Virus record (IMG/VR): IMGVR_UViG_3300029569_000027
Span: 1 to 38,971 of that record
Source of the DNA: a virus
Strand: one strand, 5' to 3'
DNA length: 38,971 nucleotides
Shown here: in pieces, positions 1 through 6,560 of the stretch
How the letters are laid out: each line of letters opens with the position of its first letter
Position numbering within the stretch: position 1 is the stretch's first letter
Position numbers and translations under genes: made by a program
The notes under the pieces: generated by a model
What the model saw: the letters and a program-made list of their open reading frames with translations, nothing else
The model's database searches: none
Told to the model about the DNA's origin: nothing

Positions 1-1128
1 CTACGAATTGATCACAGCGAGTCGAGCGCGATCCAGCGCACTTGCGACGGTGTCCAGATCGTCGTCGAACAGTTCTGCGTACACGTCCAGGGTGAGCGCC
101 GCGGACTCATGACCGAGCATCCTCTGCACAGCCTTCACGTTTGCGCCCGCTGAGATTGCCAGTGACGCCGCGGTGTGCCGAAGGTCGTGTGGAGTGATCG
201 TCGGGAGCTCTGCGGCCTCTACGGCTCGGATAAACCACCCGCGTGGCGTCTTCGGCCGGCGCATGAAGTCGCCGTCCGGTCCCGAGAAGACCAGCGACTC
301 GCGACCCTTTCCGACGCACTGCTTCGAAAGCTCGTCGACGAGGAATGCGGGGATGGGGATCGAGCGAGGCTTGTTCGACTTCGGAGTCCCCACGACGATC
401 TCCGATCCGACCTCTACGGCGTTCCGGTTGACGCTCACGCGCCGGCGCAGAAGGTCGAGGTCGCCAACTTGCAGTCCGATAGCCTCACCCCACCGGAGGC
501 CGCAGTACGCCAGGAACAAGACGAGGGTTGACCATTCGCCGGCACTATCGGCCAGCGAGGCGACCTGAGCGTGTGTCAGATAGATCTTTCGCTTCGCAAC
601 TTTCCGCGGGAGGTTGTCTACATCGCGAGCCTTGTTCGCGAGGATCTTCCGGTCTCGCACCGCCCGGTCGAGCAGCCCGGACAGAACGGCGTGCGCACGG
701 ATCACCGGTGTCGCGCTCGCAGCCTTCTTGATTATCACTTCCGGATTGGCGGGGTCTCTCTGATCGGTGACTAGGTCTGTGATCCAGTCCTCGACCATCG
801 TGACTTCGATGTCCGCAATTCGCACAGTGCCCCACTCGGGCTTTACGTGAACTCTCCATGCAGATTCGAGCGGCTTGTAGGCCGAGGCCTTCAGCTTCGC
901 CTTCTTGGTATCGAGCCACGGTTGTGCCAACGATTCGACAGTGAGTTTGCCGTGCTTCGGGTCTACGAACTCGCCGTCGAGCTTCCTGACCTCGATGCGA
1001 TTGGCGAAACTCTCGGCCGCAGGCTTGCTCGGGAAGCCTGCTTTGGACCCTTGGGAGCCGTCTGGCTTCATGTACCGAACCTTGTACCGCAGGCCTGACT
1101 TCGTGTCGTACGACTTGATGGTTGCCAT
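1..1128 (-). CDS. int: Phage tyrosine integrase
   Basis: 375 aa site-specific recombinase that would integrate and excise the phage. It has an AP2/arm-binding-like N-terminus (about residues 1-60), a SAM-like core-binding domain (about 62-165) and a C-terminal catalytic domain. Visible catalytic residues are R212 (CGLRWGE), K250, H314/R317 (HDLRH), H340 (LGHES) and Y350 (LDVYAELF), so it looks active. AAAGGAG precedes ATG 1126-1128 with 8 nt spacing. It reads out of the window and its stop codon is the first three bases, so the attachment site is probably just beyond the left edge. A LexA-like palindrome and two repressor-type half-sites lie in its 5' region. Confidence 0.97.
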   Translation of the reverse strand: MATIKSYDTKSGLRYKVRYMKPDGSQGSKAGFPSKPAAESFANRIEVRKLDGEFVDPKHGKLTVESLAQPWLDTKKAKLKASAYKPLESAWRVHVKPEWGTVRIADIEVTMVEDWITDLVTDQRDPANPEVIIKKAASATPVIRAHAVLSGLLDRAVRDRKILANKARDVDNLPRKVAKRKIYLTHAQVASLADSAGEWSTLVLFLAYCGLRWGEAIGLQVGDLDLLRRRVSVNRNAVEVGSEIVVGTPKSNKPRSIPIPAFLVDELSKQCVGKGRESLVFSGPDGDFMRRPKTPRGWFIRAVEAAELPTITPHDLRHTAASLAISAGANVKAVQRMLGHESAALTLDVYAELFDDDLDTVASALDRARLAVINS

Positions 1129-1148
1129 CCACGACTCCTTTCAAGAAA

Positions 1149-1165
1149 CGGACCAATAGCGGACC
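1149..1165. promoter_or_regulatory. Repressor-type half-sites upstream of int
   Basis: CGGACCAA (1149-1156) and GGACC (1161-1165) lie 20-40 nt upstream of the integrase start. Read on the minus strand they give TTGGTCCG, the same octamer found in the immunity operator at 1743-1750. I infer that the phage repressor or Cro may also bind here and tie int expression to immunity. Spacing between half-sites differs from the main operators, so this is tentative. Confidence 0.4.
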
Positions 1166-1182
1166 GATGTCGCCGTTGTGTG

Positions 1183-1196
1183 CGAACATATGTTCG
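1183..1196. promoter_or_regulatory. LexA-type SOS box between int and the small XRE gene
   Basis: CGAACATATGTTCG is a perfect 14-bp palindrome of the GAAC-N4-GTTC form bound by LexA in Gram-positive bacteria and actinobacteria. It lies 54 nt upstream of int (leftward) and 46 nt upstream of the 1243 gene (rightward). Three GTTCGA repeats (1192, 1201, 1208) follow it. A poor TATGTT -10 for int overlaps the palindrome on the minus strand. LexA control is inferred from the sequence alone. Confidence 0.6.
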
Positions 1197-1242
1197 AACT
1201 GTTCGAGGTTCGAATGGTAGGGAAGATCCAAAGGCGGAGTAA

Positions 1243-1455
1243 ATGACAATTGAGGCGGAGCTGCACCGAGCAGTAGTTGTTGATCGATCCATCAGTCTCG
1301 AGCGTGTAGCGGGACTGACAAAGCGATCGGCGCGACAGGTGCGGCAGCAGATCCTTGGAGAGCGTGAGTTCTCGGTGTCCGAGATCGTGGTGATCGCTCA
1401 CGCTCTCCAGTTGGACTGGAAGCTATTGATCCAGTCTTGCGATAGCGCGACCTAG
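1243..1455 (+). CDS. Small XRE/Cro-like HTH protein
   Basis: 70 aa. The middle (about residues 17-62) follows the pattern of the Cro-like product at 1773: S-L-x-x-x-A/T-G near the first helix and I-V-x-I-A-x-A-L before the end, so I read it as a short phage DNA-binding protein. GGCGGAG precedes ATG 1243 by 4 nt. Its last 33 bp overlap, tail to tail, the 3' end of the repressor gene on the other strand. It is the first rightward gene after the LexA-type box. Role unknown; a control protein for int/excision or a second Cro is possible. Confidence 0.6.
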   Translation: MTIEAELHRAVVVDRSISLERVAGLTKRSARQVRQQILGEREFSVSEIVVIAHALQLDWKLLIQSCDSAT

Positions 1456-1659
1456 CAACTCAGGTATCTGCTCGCCGAAGACTTCACAGATCGCCCCCAT
1501 TTGAGCCATGTCCGCGGGACGCTCACCATTCTCAAGGCGCTGGATAGTCTTTGAACTCAGGCCCGTCTTCGTGGCCAACGCTTCCCTGCTGAGGTTCATT
1601 CGCGCGCGAGCTGCTCGAATCTCGTCGCCGATCATCCTGTTCAGCTGTTCTATATCCAT
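1423..1659 (-). CDS. Immunity repressor, XRE family
   Basis: 78 aa and almost entirely one XRE helix-turn-helix domain (residues about 8-65; recognition region LSSKTIQRLENGERP). It has no C-terminal dimerisation or RecA-stimulated autocleavage domain, unlike lambda CI. By position (next to int, divergent from a Cro-like gene) it is the best candidate for the lysogeny repressor. No Shine-Dalgarno sequence is visible before ATG (1657-1659), and a -10-like TAATGT ends 5 nt upstream, so the mRNA is probably leaderless. With no cleavable domain, induction probably depends on the antirepressor at 2338 or another route. Confidence 0.75.
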   Translation of the reverse strand: MDIEQLNRMIGDEIRAARARMNLSREALATKTGLSSKTIQRLENGERPADMAQMGAICEVFGEQIPELLGRAIARLDQ

Positions 1660-1664
1660 AGGTC

Positions 1665-1670
1665 ACATTA
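1665..1670 (-). promoter_or_regulatory. Putative leaderless repressor promoter (-10)
   Basis: On the minus strand TAATGT sits 5 nt before the repressor ATG, so transcription would begin at or next to the start codon. No ribosome-binding sequence lies between them. The -35 is not recognisable. Operator half-sites overlap and flank it, which suggests autoregulation. Confidence 0.4.
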
Positions 1671-1735
1671 GACCACATTTAGGACCGAAACGAAACTTCT
1701 TTGTCCCGTATGGACCAAGCCACGTAATCCCACGC

Positions 1736-1765
1736 TTGACATTTGGTCCGTATGGTCCTTAATCT
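1736..1765 (+). promoter_or_regulatory. Early rightward promoter, leaderless
   Basis: TTGACA (1736-1741), 18-nt spacer, TAATCT (1760-1765). The expected transcription start falls at about 1772-1773, which is the A of ATG 1773. The operator copy 1748-1758 fills the spacer, so repressor binding would block polymerase directly. This site decides the start of the Cro-like gene over the upstream ATG 1752 and TTG 1743, both of which lie inside the promoter. Confidence 0.65.
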
Positions 1766-1772
1766 AGTCCAC

Positions 1773-2009
1773 ATGGTCCCAATCAACGAACTCACCGCAG
1801 CGGCCGTGCGAGACGCCAAAAAGGCAGCCGGCGCGACCATTGAATCTCTGTCAGACGCCACCGGAATCCCCACATCGACACTCAAGCGTCGACTGAACGG
1901 GCAGGTCTCGTTTGGCCTCGATCAGATCGTACTGATCGCGATCGCACTCGATGTTCCTTTCGAACAACTCATCCCGACATCGGACGCCCTCACTCGGAGC
2001 GCGGCATGA
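1773..2009 (+). CDS. Cro-like HTH regulator
   Basis: 78 aa from ATG 1773, the start favoured by the promoter just upstream (leaderless mRNA). The helix-turn-helix (about residues 20-65: ESLSDATGIPTSTLKRRLNG, then a helix with IVLIAIALDV) is an XRE/Cro fold. It is divergent from the repressor and first in the early rightward operon. Expected role: bind the same operators, shut off the repressor and favour lytic growth. It resembles the product of the 1243 gene and may be its paralogue. Its stop overlaps the next start (ATGA). Confidence 0.7.
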   Translation: MVPINELTAAAVRDAKKAAGATIESLSDATGIPTSTLKRRLNGQVSFGLDQIVLIAIALDVPFEQLIPTSDALTRSAA

Positions 2010-2236
2010 ACGCCGAGATTCCGCAGACTCCGAAACAGATTGCACACCTGCTCGGGTGGCAGGGGCCGGGCACGTACACCAGTCCGTCGTACGACGCAGT
2101 CGTGATTGCTTGCCAGCGAGGCGAACTCAAGGCCCGGCAGACCGGAAGCCGCAAGAGTCGGTGGCTGATTCTTCCGTCCGACGCGATCGCGTGGCGATCT
2201 GGCGTCAAGCCTCAAAGGCTCCGGCGCACCGCATGA
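2006..2236 (+). CDS. Xis-like helix-turn-helix DNA-binding protein
   Basis: 76 aa with a winged-HTH/MerR-like excisionase pattern: IAHLLGW near the N-terminus, then a basic stretch GELKARQTGSRKSRW and a final strand/helix LILPSDAIAW. Proteins like this bend att DNA to direct integrase toward excision, or act as small regulators. Its place in the early operon near int supports excisionase, but the family is generic. It starts at an ATGA overlap with the Cro-like gene. Confidence 0.6.
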   Translation: MNAEIPQTPKQIAHLLGWQGPGTYTSPSYDAVVIACQRGELKARQTGSRKSRWLILPSDAIAWRSGVKPQRLRRTA

Positions 2237-2240
2237 AAAT

Positions 2241-2268
2241 GCCGCCATCTGCGGGAACAGATGACGGC
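2241..2268. terminator. Hairpin after the Xis-like gene
   Basis: GCCGCCATCTG (2241-2251) and CAGATGACGGC (2258-2268) form an 11-bp stem with one mismatch and a 6-nt CGGGAA loop. There is no U-tract, so a classical intrinsic terminator is unlikely. It may slow polymerase, protect the mRNA end or act as an antitermination target before the antirepressor unit. Confidence 0.35.
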
Positions 2269-2296
2269 CGATCGATCACCTCTGGAAAGGAGTCTG

Positions 2297-2341
2297 ATGA
2301 CTGAGAATACCGTATCAATCAGGATCGGGTGGGCCGCATGA
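2297..2341 (+). CDS. Leader peptide coupled to the antirepressor
   Basis: 14-codon ORF MTENTVSIRIGWAA. It carries the strong Shine-Dalgarno sequence GGAAAGGAG (2284-2292), while the antirepressor ATG 2338 has none of its own. The leader TGA (2339-2341) overlaps that ATG as ATGA, so ribosomes finishing the leader can reinitiate on the antirepressor. Coupling is inferred from the arrangement; the peptide itself resembles nothing I know. Confidence 0.5.
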   Translation: MTENTVSIRIGWAA

Positions 2342-3084
2342 GCATTGAACGCTTCACGTATGCCTCGACCGACCTTTACGCCACTATCCGCACCACGATC
2401 ATCGATGGCGAACCCTGGTTTGTCCTCGCGGATCTCTGCAAGGTCCTAGATCTTACAACCCCCGCAAGAGTTGCTGAACGGATCGATCCGGCTGGTGTGA
2501 GTCAGACTCATATCAGCTCAGGGGGGCAACGCCGTTCGGTCACCATTGTCAACGAGTCCGGAATGTACGAAGTCGTCTTCCGGTCAGACAAACCCGAGGC
2601 CGTAACCTTCCGCCGCTGGATCACTGGAACCGTCCTGCCAACGATCCGCAAAACAGGCACATATTCCACGGCGCCGGCGTTGACCGGACCCGCACTGATG
2701 GCAGCTGCACTCATTGAAGCGCAGTCGACTCTCGCCGCTAAAGATGCGGTGATCGCGGAGCTCGAGCCCAAGGCAGAACTCGCGGACGCGTACCTCACGG
2801 CAGGTGGCGGCGAGCGGCTCGTCGATCAGGCGGCGAAGCTGCTGGGGATGAAGGCGAAGGAACTTCGCGCATTCATGCTCGAGCAACGTCTGATGTTCAC
2901 CCGCTACGCAGCGTGTGGGGCCACGCAGTACGAGCACTACGCCGAGTTTGCCGAGCACTTTGGCCAGCGCGAGCACACGGTGAATCACTCGTCAGGTCAG
3001 TGCGCGCACTACACGCTCACGATCAAGCCTCGCGGAATCGATCTGATTCGCAAACGACTTCGTGACCAGGAGGAAGCGGCATGA
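2338..3084 (+). CDS. ant: Phage antirepressor, BRO-N/KilAC
   Basis: 248 aa. Residues about 5-105 form a BRO-N domain (GEPWFVLADLCKVLDL, then ESGMYEVVFRSDKPEAVTF and RRWITGTVLPTIRKTG). Residues about 150-240 resemble the KilAC/ANT domain of phage antirepressors (AKLLGMKAKELRAFMLEQRL, then a basic end). Such proteins inactivate repressors or bind DNA to trigger lytic growth. Because the repressor here is only a DNA-binding domain, this is a plausible induction effector. Start ATG 2338 is set by the ATGA overlap with the leader peptide. Confidence 0.88.
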   Translation: MSIERFTYASTDLYATIRTTIIDGEPWFVLADLCKVLDLTTPARVAERIDPAGVSQTHISSGGQRRSVTIVNESGMYEVVFRSDKPEAVTFRRWITGTVLPTIRKTGTYSTAPALTGPALMAAALIEAQSTLAAKDAVIAELEPKAELADAYLTAGGGERLVDQAAKLLGMKAKELRAFMLEQRLMFTRYAACGATQYEHYAEFAEHFGQREHTVNHSSGQCAHYTLTIKPRGIDLIRKRLRDQEEAA

Positions 3085-3299
3085 TCGCCACCACCGCAAT
3101 GCAGCGACAGCTCGCCGAATCTGCCGTCCGGTCACTGTTCGACGCCGAAGACGCGCGACTCGTAGCGCAACACAATCTCGATTGCCCGACCGGTCCGCGC
3201 ACTGACGAGGAGGAGACGGCCGCGATGCTCGCACTGATCGAAGCGGACAGTGACTTCATCTCCGCACTCGGCGCCCTCCGAGCCGCTATCCCGATGTAA
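3081..3299 (+). CDS. Small acidic protein, unknown
   Basis: 72 aa, overlapping the antirepressor stop by ATGA. Mostly helical and acidic (DEEETAAMLALIEADSDF), with no cysteines or membrane segment. It is the last gene before a structured 127-bp gap. No function can be assigned. Confidence 0.6.
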   Translation: MIATTAMQRQLAESAVRSLFDAEDARLVAQHNLDCPTGPRTDEEETAAMLALIEADSDFISALGALRAAIPM

Positions 3300-3309
3300 C
3301 CCAAAGACT

Positions 3310-3371
3310 CCGGTGGCGTCACCACTGTAGGACCGTGCCGGTCCAGATGGCCGGCAACTCGACGCCACCGG
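3310..3371. repeat. Inverted repeat with nested hairpin
   Basis: CCGGTGGCGTC (3310-3320) and GACGCCACCGG (3361-3371) are perfect 11-bp inverted arms around a 40-nt loop that holds a second hairpin, GACCG/CGGTC (3331-3343). Directly after it comes a tandem CCCAAACTT CCCAAACTT CCCA (from about 3372). The element fills the only real gap in the first early operon. It could be an attenuator, an antiterminator target or a protein-binding site. Confidence 0.55.
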
Positions 3372-3426
3372 CCCAAACTTCCCAAACTTCCCACACTCCC
3401 ATTTCTCCTGCGAAGGACATTTTGCG

Positions 3427-3669
3427 ATGACGCATACCCAAAACACCCCACCAGACAACGCAACTGACTCGAAGATCGCTGACTTCTGGGAGCTTCGGCC
3501 GCAGCGTGTCGAGCCGCAGTATGTCGGCAAGCATCGCGCTGAGCAGACCATCGTCAAGGCCCCCGAGGTCGCGTGGTGGGTCTACCTGGTCTGCATCGTG
3601 GGTGCCGCCGCATTCACGGTCGCGATGGTCTGGCTCTACTCGATCGCACCCATCGGCGGTGTCGCATGA
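3427..3669 (+). CDS. Small single-pass membrane protein
   Basis: 80 aa, with one hydrophobic segment at about residues 50-72 (WVYLVCIVGAAAFTVAMVWL) and a charged N-terminal tail likely in the cytoplasm. GAAGGAC lies 8 nt before ATG 3427. It opens a run of genes joined by 4-nt overlaps. An early membrane protein could act in exclusion or host takeover, but the sequence does not show which. Confidence 0.65.
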   Translation: MTHTQNTPPDNATDSKIADFWELRPQRVEPQYVGKHRAEQTIVKAPEVAWWVYLVCIVGAAAFTVAMVWLYSIAPIGGVA

Positions 3670-3878
3670 GCGGACAACCTTCCCGCGTGGTCGGGCTCGC
3701 GATGATCGACGACACCGGAAACCTCTCGTCATACAAGGACTCTCACATCTGTGTCGAGGTCATGGTGCCAATGTCCTGGGTCAACCACCTCACCCTCAGT
3801 TCAATTCTCGATGTCGTGCCGCCAGCAGGGTTCACGGGCGGAATCGTGCAGGAACTTCCATTCGAGGAGCAGGCATGA
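3666..3878 (+). CDS. Hypothetical early protein
   Basis: 70 aa from ATG 3666, which overlaps the previous stop (ATGA). A compact alpha/beta-looking protein with no recognised motif, no cysteine cluster and no membrane segment. Translational coupling on both sides supports it as real. Confidence 0.6.
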   Translation: MSGQPSRVVGLAMIDDTGNLSSYKDSHICVEVMVPMSWVNHLTLSSILDVVPPAGFTGGIVQELPFEEQA

Positions 3879-4189
3879 CTTACGACTCGCTACAGGATCC
3901 GGTCAACAGCCCTCACTGGTACGAGCAGGAGATCGGCGAACAGGTCGATCACGCGTACGACCGTCTCGTCGCGGACTGCGTCGAGCACTTTCCGGAGCGT
4001 CAGCCGGCCGAACCGGTGAAGCACTACATCACATGGAAGTGCGAGACCTGCAGCAAATTGCGGTCCGCCCCCTGCGCTCCCAGTTGCGTGTTCGGAGGCC
4101 AGGCAGACGCCGCCACTTTCAAGCTCGCTCGCATCGAATCCGAACGTCGCGAGGCGTTCGACTCAGCAAGGGACGGAGAGCCGGAATGA
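3875..4189 (+). CDS. Hypothetical protein with a cysteine cluster
   Basis: 104 aa from ATG 3875 (ATGA overlap). The C-terminal half has CETCSKLRSAPCAPSC, four cysteines in CxxC-x7-CxxxC spacing, suggesting a metal-binding knuckle. The N-terminus (DPVNSPHWY) resembles the start of DUF3310-type phage proteins such as the product at 8661, but the rest of that domain is missing. Function unknown. Confidence 0.6.
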   Translation: MTYDSLQDPVNSPHWYEQEIGEQVDHAYDRLVADCVEHFPERQPAEPVKHYITWKCETCSKLRSAPCAPSCVFGGQADAATFKLARIESERREAFDSARDGEPE

Positions 4190-4377
4190 AGCTCAACGAA
4201 GCCATCGTGTGCATCGGCAAGCCGGTGATCTACACGCACCCAGCAACTCTCGAAACCGAGCCCGGCATCATCCGCAGCGTCGACAGGGACGGCCGACAGC
4301 TCGTGAACGTCCAGTACGGCCCCAATATCTGGGCCACCCACCCCGACAACCTCATGATCGATTGGAGTCGACGATGA
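4186..4377 (+). CDS. Small beta-rich protein, unknown
   Basis: 63 aa, coupled by ATGA at both ends. It alternates short strands (AIVCIGKPVIYTH, GIIRSVDRDGRQLVNVQYG), suggesting an SH3-like or Tudor-like small barrel. Proteins of this shape are common beside phage replication genes. No specific role can be given. Confidence 0.6.
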   Translation: MKLNEAIVCIGKPVIYTHPATLETEPGIIRSVDRDGRQLVNVQYGPNIWATHPDNLMIDWSRR

Positions 4378-4628
4378 ACGTCACTGTCCTCACCAAACCT
4401 GATTGCGTCCAGTGCGATTTCACCAAGACGCACTTCGACAAGCACGGCATCGAGTACGACGTCGTCGACATCACCGTCGATGCGGACGCCCGTCAGAAGG
4501 CGATCGATCTCGGATACTTCTCGGCGCCCGTCGTGATTGTCGAAGCTGATGGGGAGGTCGCGCACTGTTCCGGTTTCAAGCCGGATCGGATCAAGGCCCT
4601 CGGCGCGGAAGCGGGGGTGGCGCAGTGA
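4374..4628 (+). CDS. nrdH: NrdH-like glutaredoxin/thioredoxin
   Basis: 84 aa thioredoxin-fold protein. The redox motif CVQC is at residues 11-14 after the first strand (NVTVLTKPD), the cis-proline region APVV follows at about 52, and the C-terminal GFKPDRI fits NrdH. NrdH donates electrons to class Ib ribonucleotide reductase. No phage reductase subunit lies nearby, so it would serve the host NrdEF or another phage enzyme. It is in the coupled early operon just before the recombination pair. Confidence 0.85.
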   Translation: MNVTVLTKPDCVQCDFTKTHFDKHGIEYDVVDITVDADARQKAIDLGYFSAPVVIVEADGEVAHCSGFKPDRIKALGAEAGVAQ

Positions 4629-5557
4629 CCTCGCGGATCGTCACCGACAAGGCTGAGCCCGGATCGCCCGAGTGGCTGAAGCTGATCACCGCGTCGAAGA
4701 TCCCGTCCATCCTCGGCATCTCACGATTCAAGTCCCAGTACACGCTCTGGCATGAGATGGCCGGCAACCTCGAACCCGAGCAGATCGGTAAGGCGCAGCA
4801 GGATGATTTCGACTACGGCCATGCAGCCGAGCTGGCGGCGGGGGAGTACTGGAAACTGCGTAACCCGGGCTGGCGGCTGTCTCCGGGCGAGGTGCAGTAC
4901 ACCGACATAGCCCTGCCTTTCGGCAACGCGGCAACGATCGATGCCCGCGCCTCGCGTGGAACTCACAGACGTGTGGTCGAGAAGAAGACTGCCCGCGACA
5001 TCTACGAATACGGCGACGACGGAACAGGCATAGTGCCAATCGATTACGAGGCGCAGATCATCTTCCAGCAGATGGTTTCCGGGTGGCTCGATCCGGCGGA
5101 TCTCGTTCTGTGGCCGCAGTACGGCAAGCCGAAGATATACCACATCGAGTACAAGGCTCACGTCGCTGCCGCGATCCTGTCAGCCGTCCAAAAGTGGAAC
5201 GACAGCCTGGCCAACGGTGTGGCACCGGACCTCGACGACTCGATCAGCACCTACGAGACCGTGCGTCGACTGAATCCCAAGATCGATGGAACGACAGTTC
5301 AGCTCACCCCGAGCCTTGCCGCTGAGTTCCTCCAGGTGGATAGGGACTTCGAAGCATTGGAGGCCCGCCGAGTGGGACTCAAGTCGAAAGTGTTGAACGA
5401 GATGGGCCTCGCACAGCATGCCGAGGTGATTCGGCACATCGACGGCGCTGAGGTTCACGAACATATCGCGCGTCGACAACCCGCTCGGGGCGGCTCGATC
5501 GCGCTTTACGCAGACAAGAAAACAGACATCGCAGCAATCGAAAGGCTCTCCGCATGA
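4625..5557 (+). CDS. YqaJ-family (lambda-exonuclease-like) recombinase nuclease
   Basis: 310 aa from GTG 4625 (GTGA overlap with nrdH). PD-(D/E)XK nuclease of the YqaJ viral recombinase family: EWLKLITASKIPSILGIS at the N-terminus, GHAAELAAGEYW (motif I E), the central ATIDARAS/VEKKT region (D and ExK catalytic residues), and the YEAQIIFQQMVSG helix. It would resect duplex ends 5' to 3' to expose ssDNA for the Bet-type protein encoded next, a usual pairing. A coiled segment lies near 235-265. Confidence 0.9.
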   Translation: MTSRIVTDKAEPGSPEWLKLITASKIPSILGISRFKSQYTLWHEMAGNLEPEQIGKAQQDDFDYGHAAELAAGEYWKLRNPGWRLSPGEVQYTDIALPFGNAATIDARASRGTHRRVVEKKTARDIYEYGDDGTGIVPIDYEAQIIFQQMVSGWLDPADLVLWPQYGKPKIYHIEYKAHVAAAILSAVQKWNDSLANGVAPDLDDSISTYETVRRLNPKIDGTTVQLTPSLAAEFLQVDRDFEALEARRVGLKSKVLNEMGLAQHAEVIRHIDGAEVHEHIARRQPARGGSIALYADKKTDIAAIERLSA

Positions 5558-6540
5558 CTAATGAACTCGCAGTACGCGGCAACGCAACCGATCTCGTCAT
5601 CGACCCCGCGCAGTCGTCGTTCACCGATGCACAGGTCGCGGCACTCCGGCAGCTAGGCATCGAGGATGCGCCGAAGGGTGACCTCGACCTGTTCTTCCAC
5701 CAGGCGAAGCGCACCGGGCTCGATCCGTTCGCGAAGCAGATCTACATGCTCGGACGCCGAACGAAGATCAAGGTATGGAACGAGCGCGCGAAGCGCCAAG
5801 ACGAAGAATGGGTCATGAAGTACACGATCCAGACGGGGATCGACGGCTACCGAGTGACCGGACATCGCCTGGCGCGCATCGCCGGTGACGACATCGCGGT
5901 CGAGGGTCCGTTCTGGCGCGGCGCCGACGGCGGATGGGATGACGTCTGGCTCGACCCGAATCGTCCACCGCTCGCTGCGAAGTACGTCGTCGTCAAGAAC
6001 GGCGTCAAGTACGCATCCGTAGCGATGTACGGCGAGTACGTGCAGACGTACTCCAAAGACGGCCAGCAGCACCCGAACTCAATGTGGGCGAAGATGCCTG
6101 CCAACCAACTTGCCAAGTGTGCGGAGGCCGCAGCGTGGCGCAAGGCGTACCCGAACGACTTCTCAGGCATGGTGCTCGAGGATGCCGTCCAGATCATCGA
6201 CGGAGAATCGACGTCCGTCACATCGGAGCGCGTGCCCACCACCAAGCGCGGCGGATCTGGGCTCGAGGAAGCTCTCGGTCTTGCGTCTGAGGTTGAACCG
6301 AGCCCGACTCCAGCCGACGAGCCTGCGCCGGCAGACGTTACCGATGCCGTCGAGATGGCCAGCAATGAGCAGCAGCTGACACTCGCGCGACTGCTCGACA
6401 AGGACGGATGCGACACGAAGGAAAAGAAGCTCGCCTGGCTCAAGAAGCAGTACGGCCGTGACTTCGAGAGCGCCGCTGATCTCGCTGCCGATGAGGCGGT
6501 TGCACTGATCACATTCCTGGAATCCGAGCAGCCCGCCTGA
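5554..6540 (+). CDS. Bet/RecT-type single-strand annealing protein
   Basis: 328 aa, ATGA overlap with the exonuclease gene. It carries the Bet-family signature LDLFFHQAKRTGLDPFAKQI, the TIQTGIDGYR motif and a conserved C-terminal core ending near residue 205 (CAEAAAWRKAYP). The remaining part is an acidic Pro/Ala linker and a short helical tail, as in proteins that dock host SSB or the exonuclease. With the gene upstream it forms a Red-like recombination module. Confidence 0.92.
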   Translation: MTNELAVRGNATDLVIDPAQSSFTDAQVAALRQLGIEDAPKGDLDLFFHQAKRTGLDPFAKQIYMLGRRTKIKVWNERAKRQDEEWVMKYTIQTGIDGYRVTGHRLARIAGDDIAVEGPFWRGADGGWDDVWLDPNRPPLAAKYVVVKNGVKYASVAMYGEYVQTYSKDGQQHPNSMWAKMPANQLAKCAEAAAWRKAYPNDFSGMVLEDAVQIIDGESTSVTSERVPTTKRGGSGLEEALGLASEVEPSPTPADEPAPADVTDAVEMASNEQQLTLARLLDKDGCDTKEKKLAWLKKQYGRDFESAADLAADEAVALITFLESEQPA

Positions 6541-6560
6541 TCCCCAACCCCGCAACAGAT

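Larger units (their letters stand above)
1661..1780. promoter_or_regulatory. Immunity operator array
   Basis: The space between the repressor and the Cro-like gene is full of GGTCC/GGACC half-sites. The best pair is CCGTATGGACC (1706-1716) and CCGTATGGTCC (1748-1758): 10/11 identical and 42 bp apart, about four helical turns. A second related pair is TAGACCACAT (1669-1678) and TAGTCCACAT (1765-1774). GGTCACATTAGACC (1661-1674) is an inverted arrangement. The sites overlap both divergent promoters, as expected of a CI/Cro switch; the protein that binds each is inferred. Confidence 0.65.

Noticed and set aside
1201-1220. GGTTCGAATGG upstream of int as an attP core of tRNA type
   Set aside because: Only a partial T-loop match and on the 5' side of int. 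The gene order places attP on the 3' side of int, beyond the left edge.
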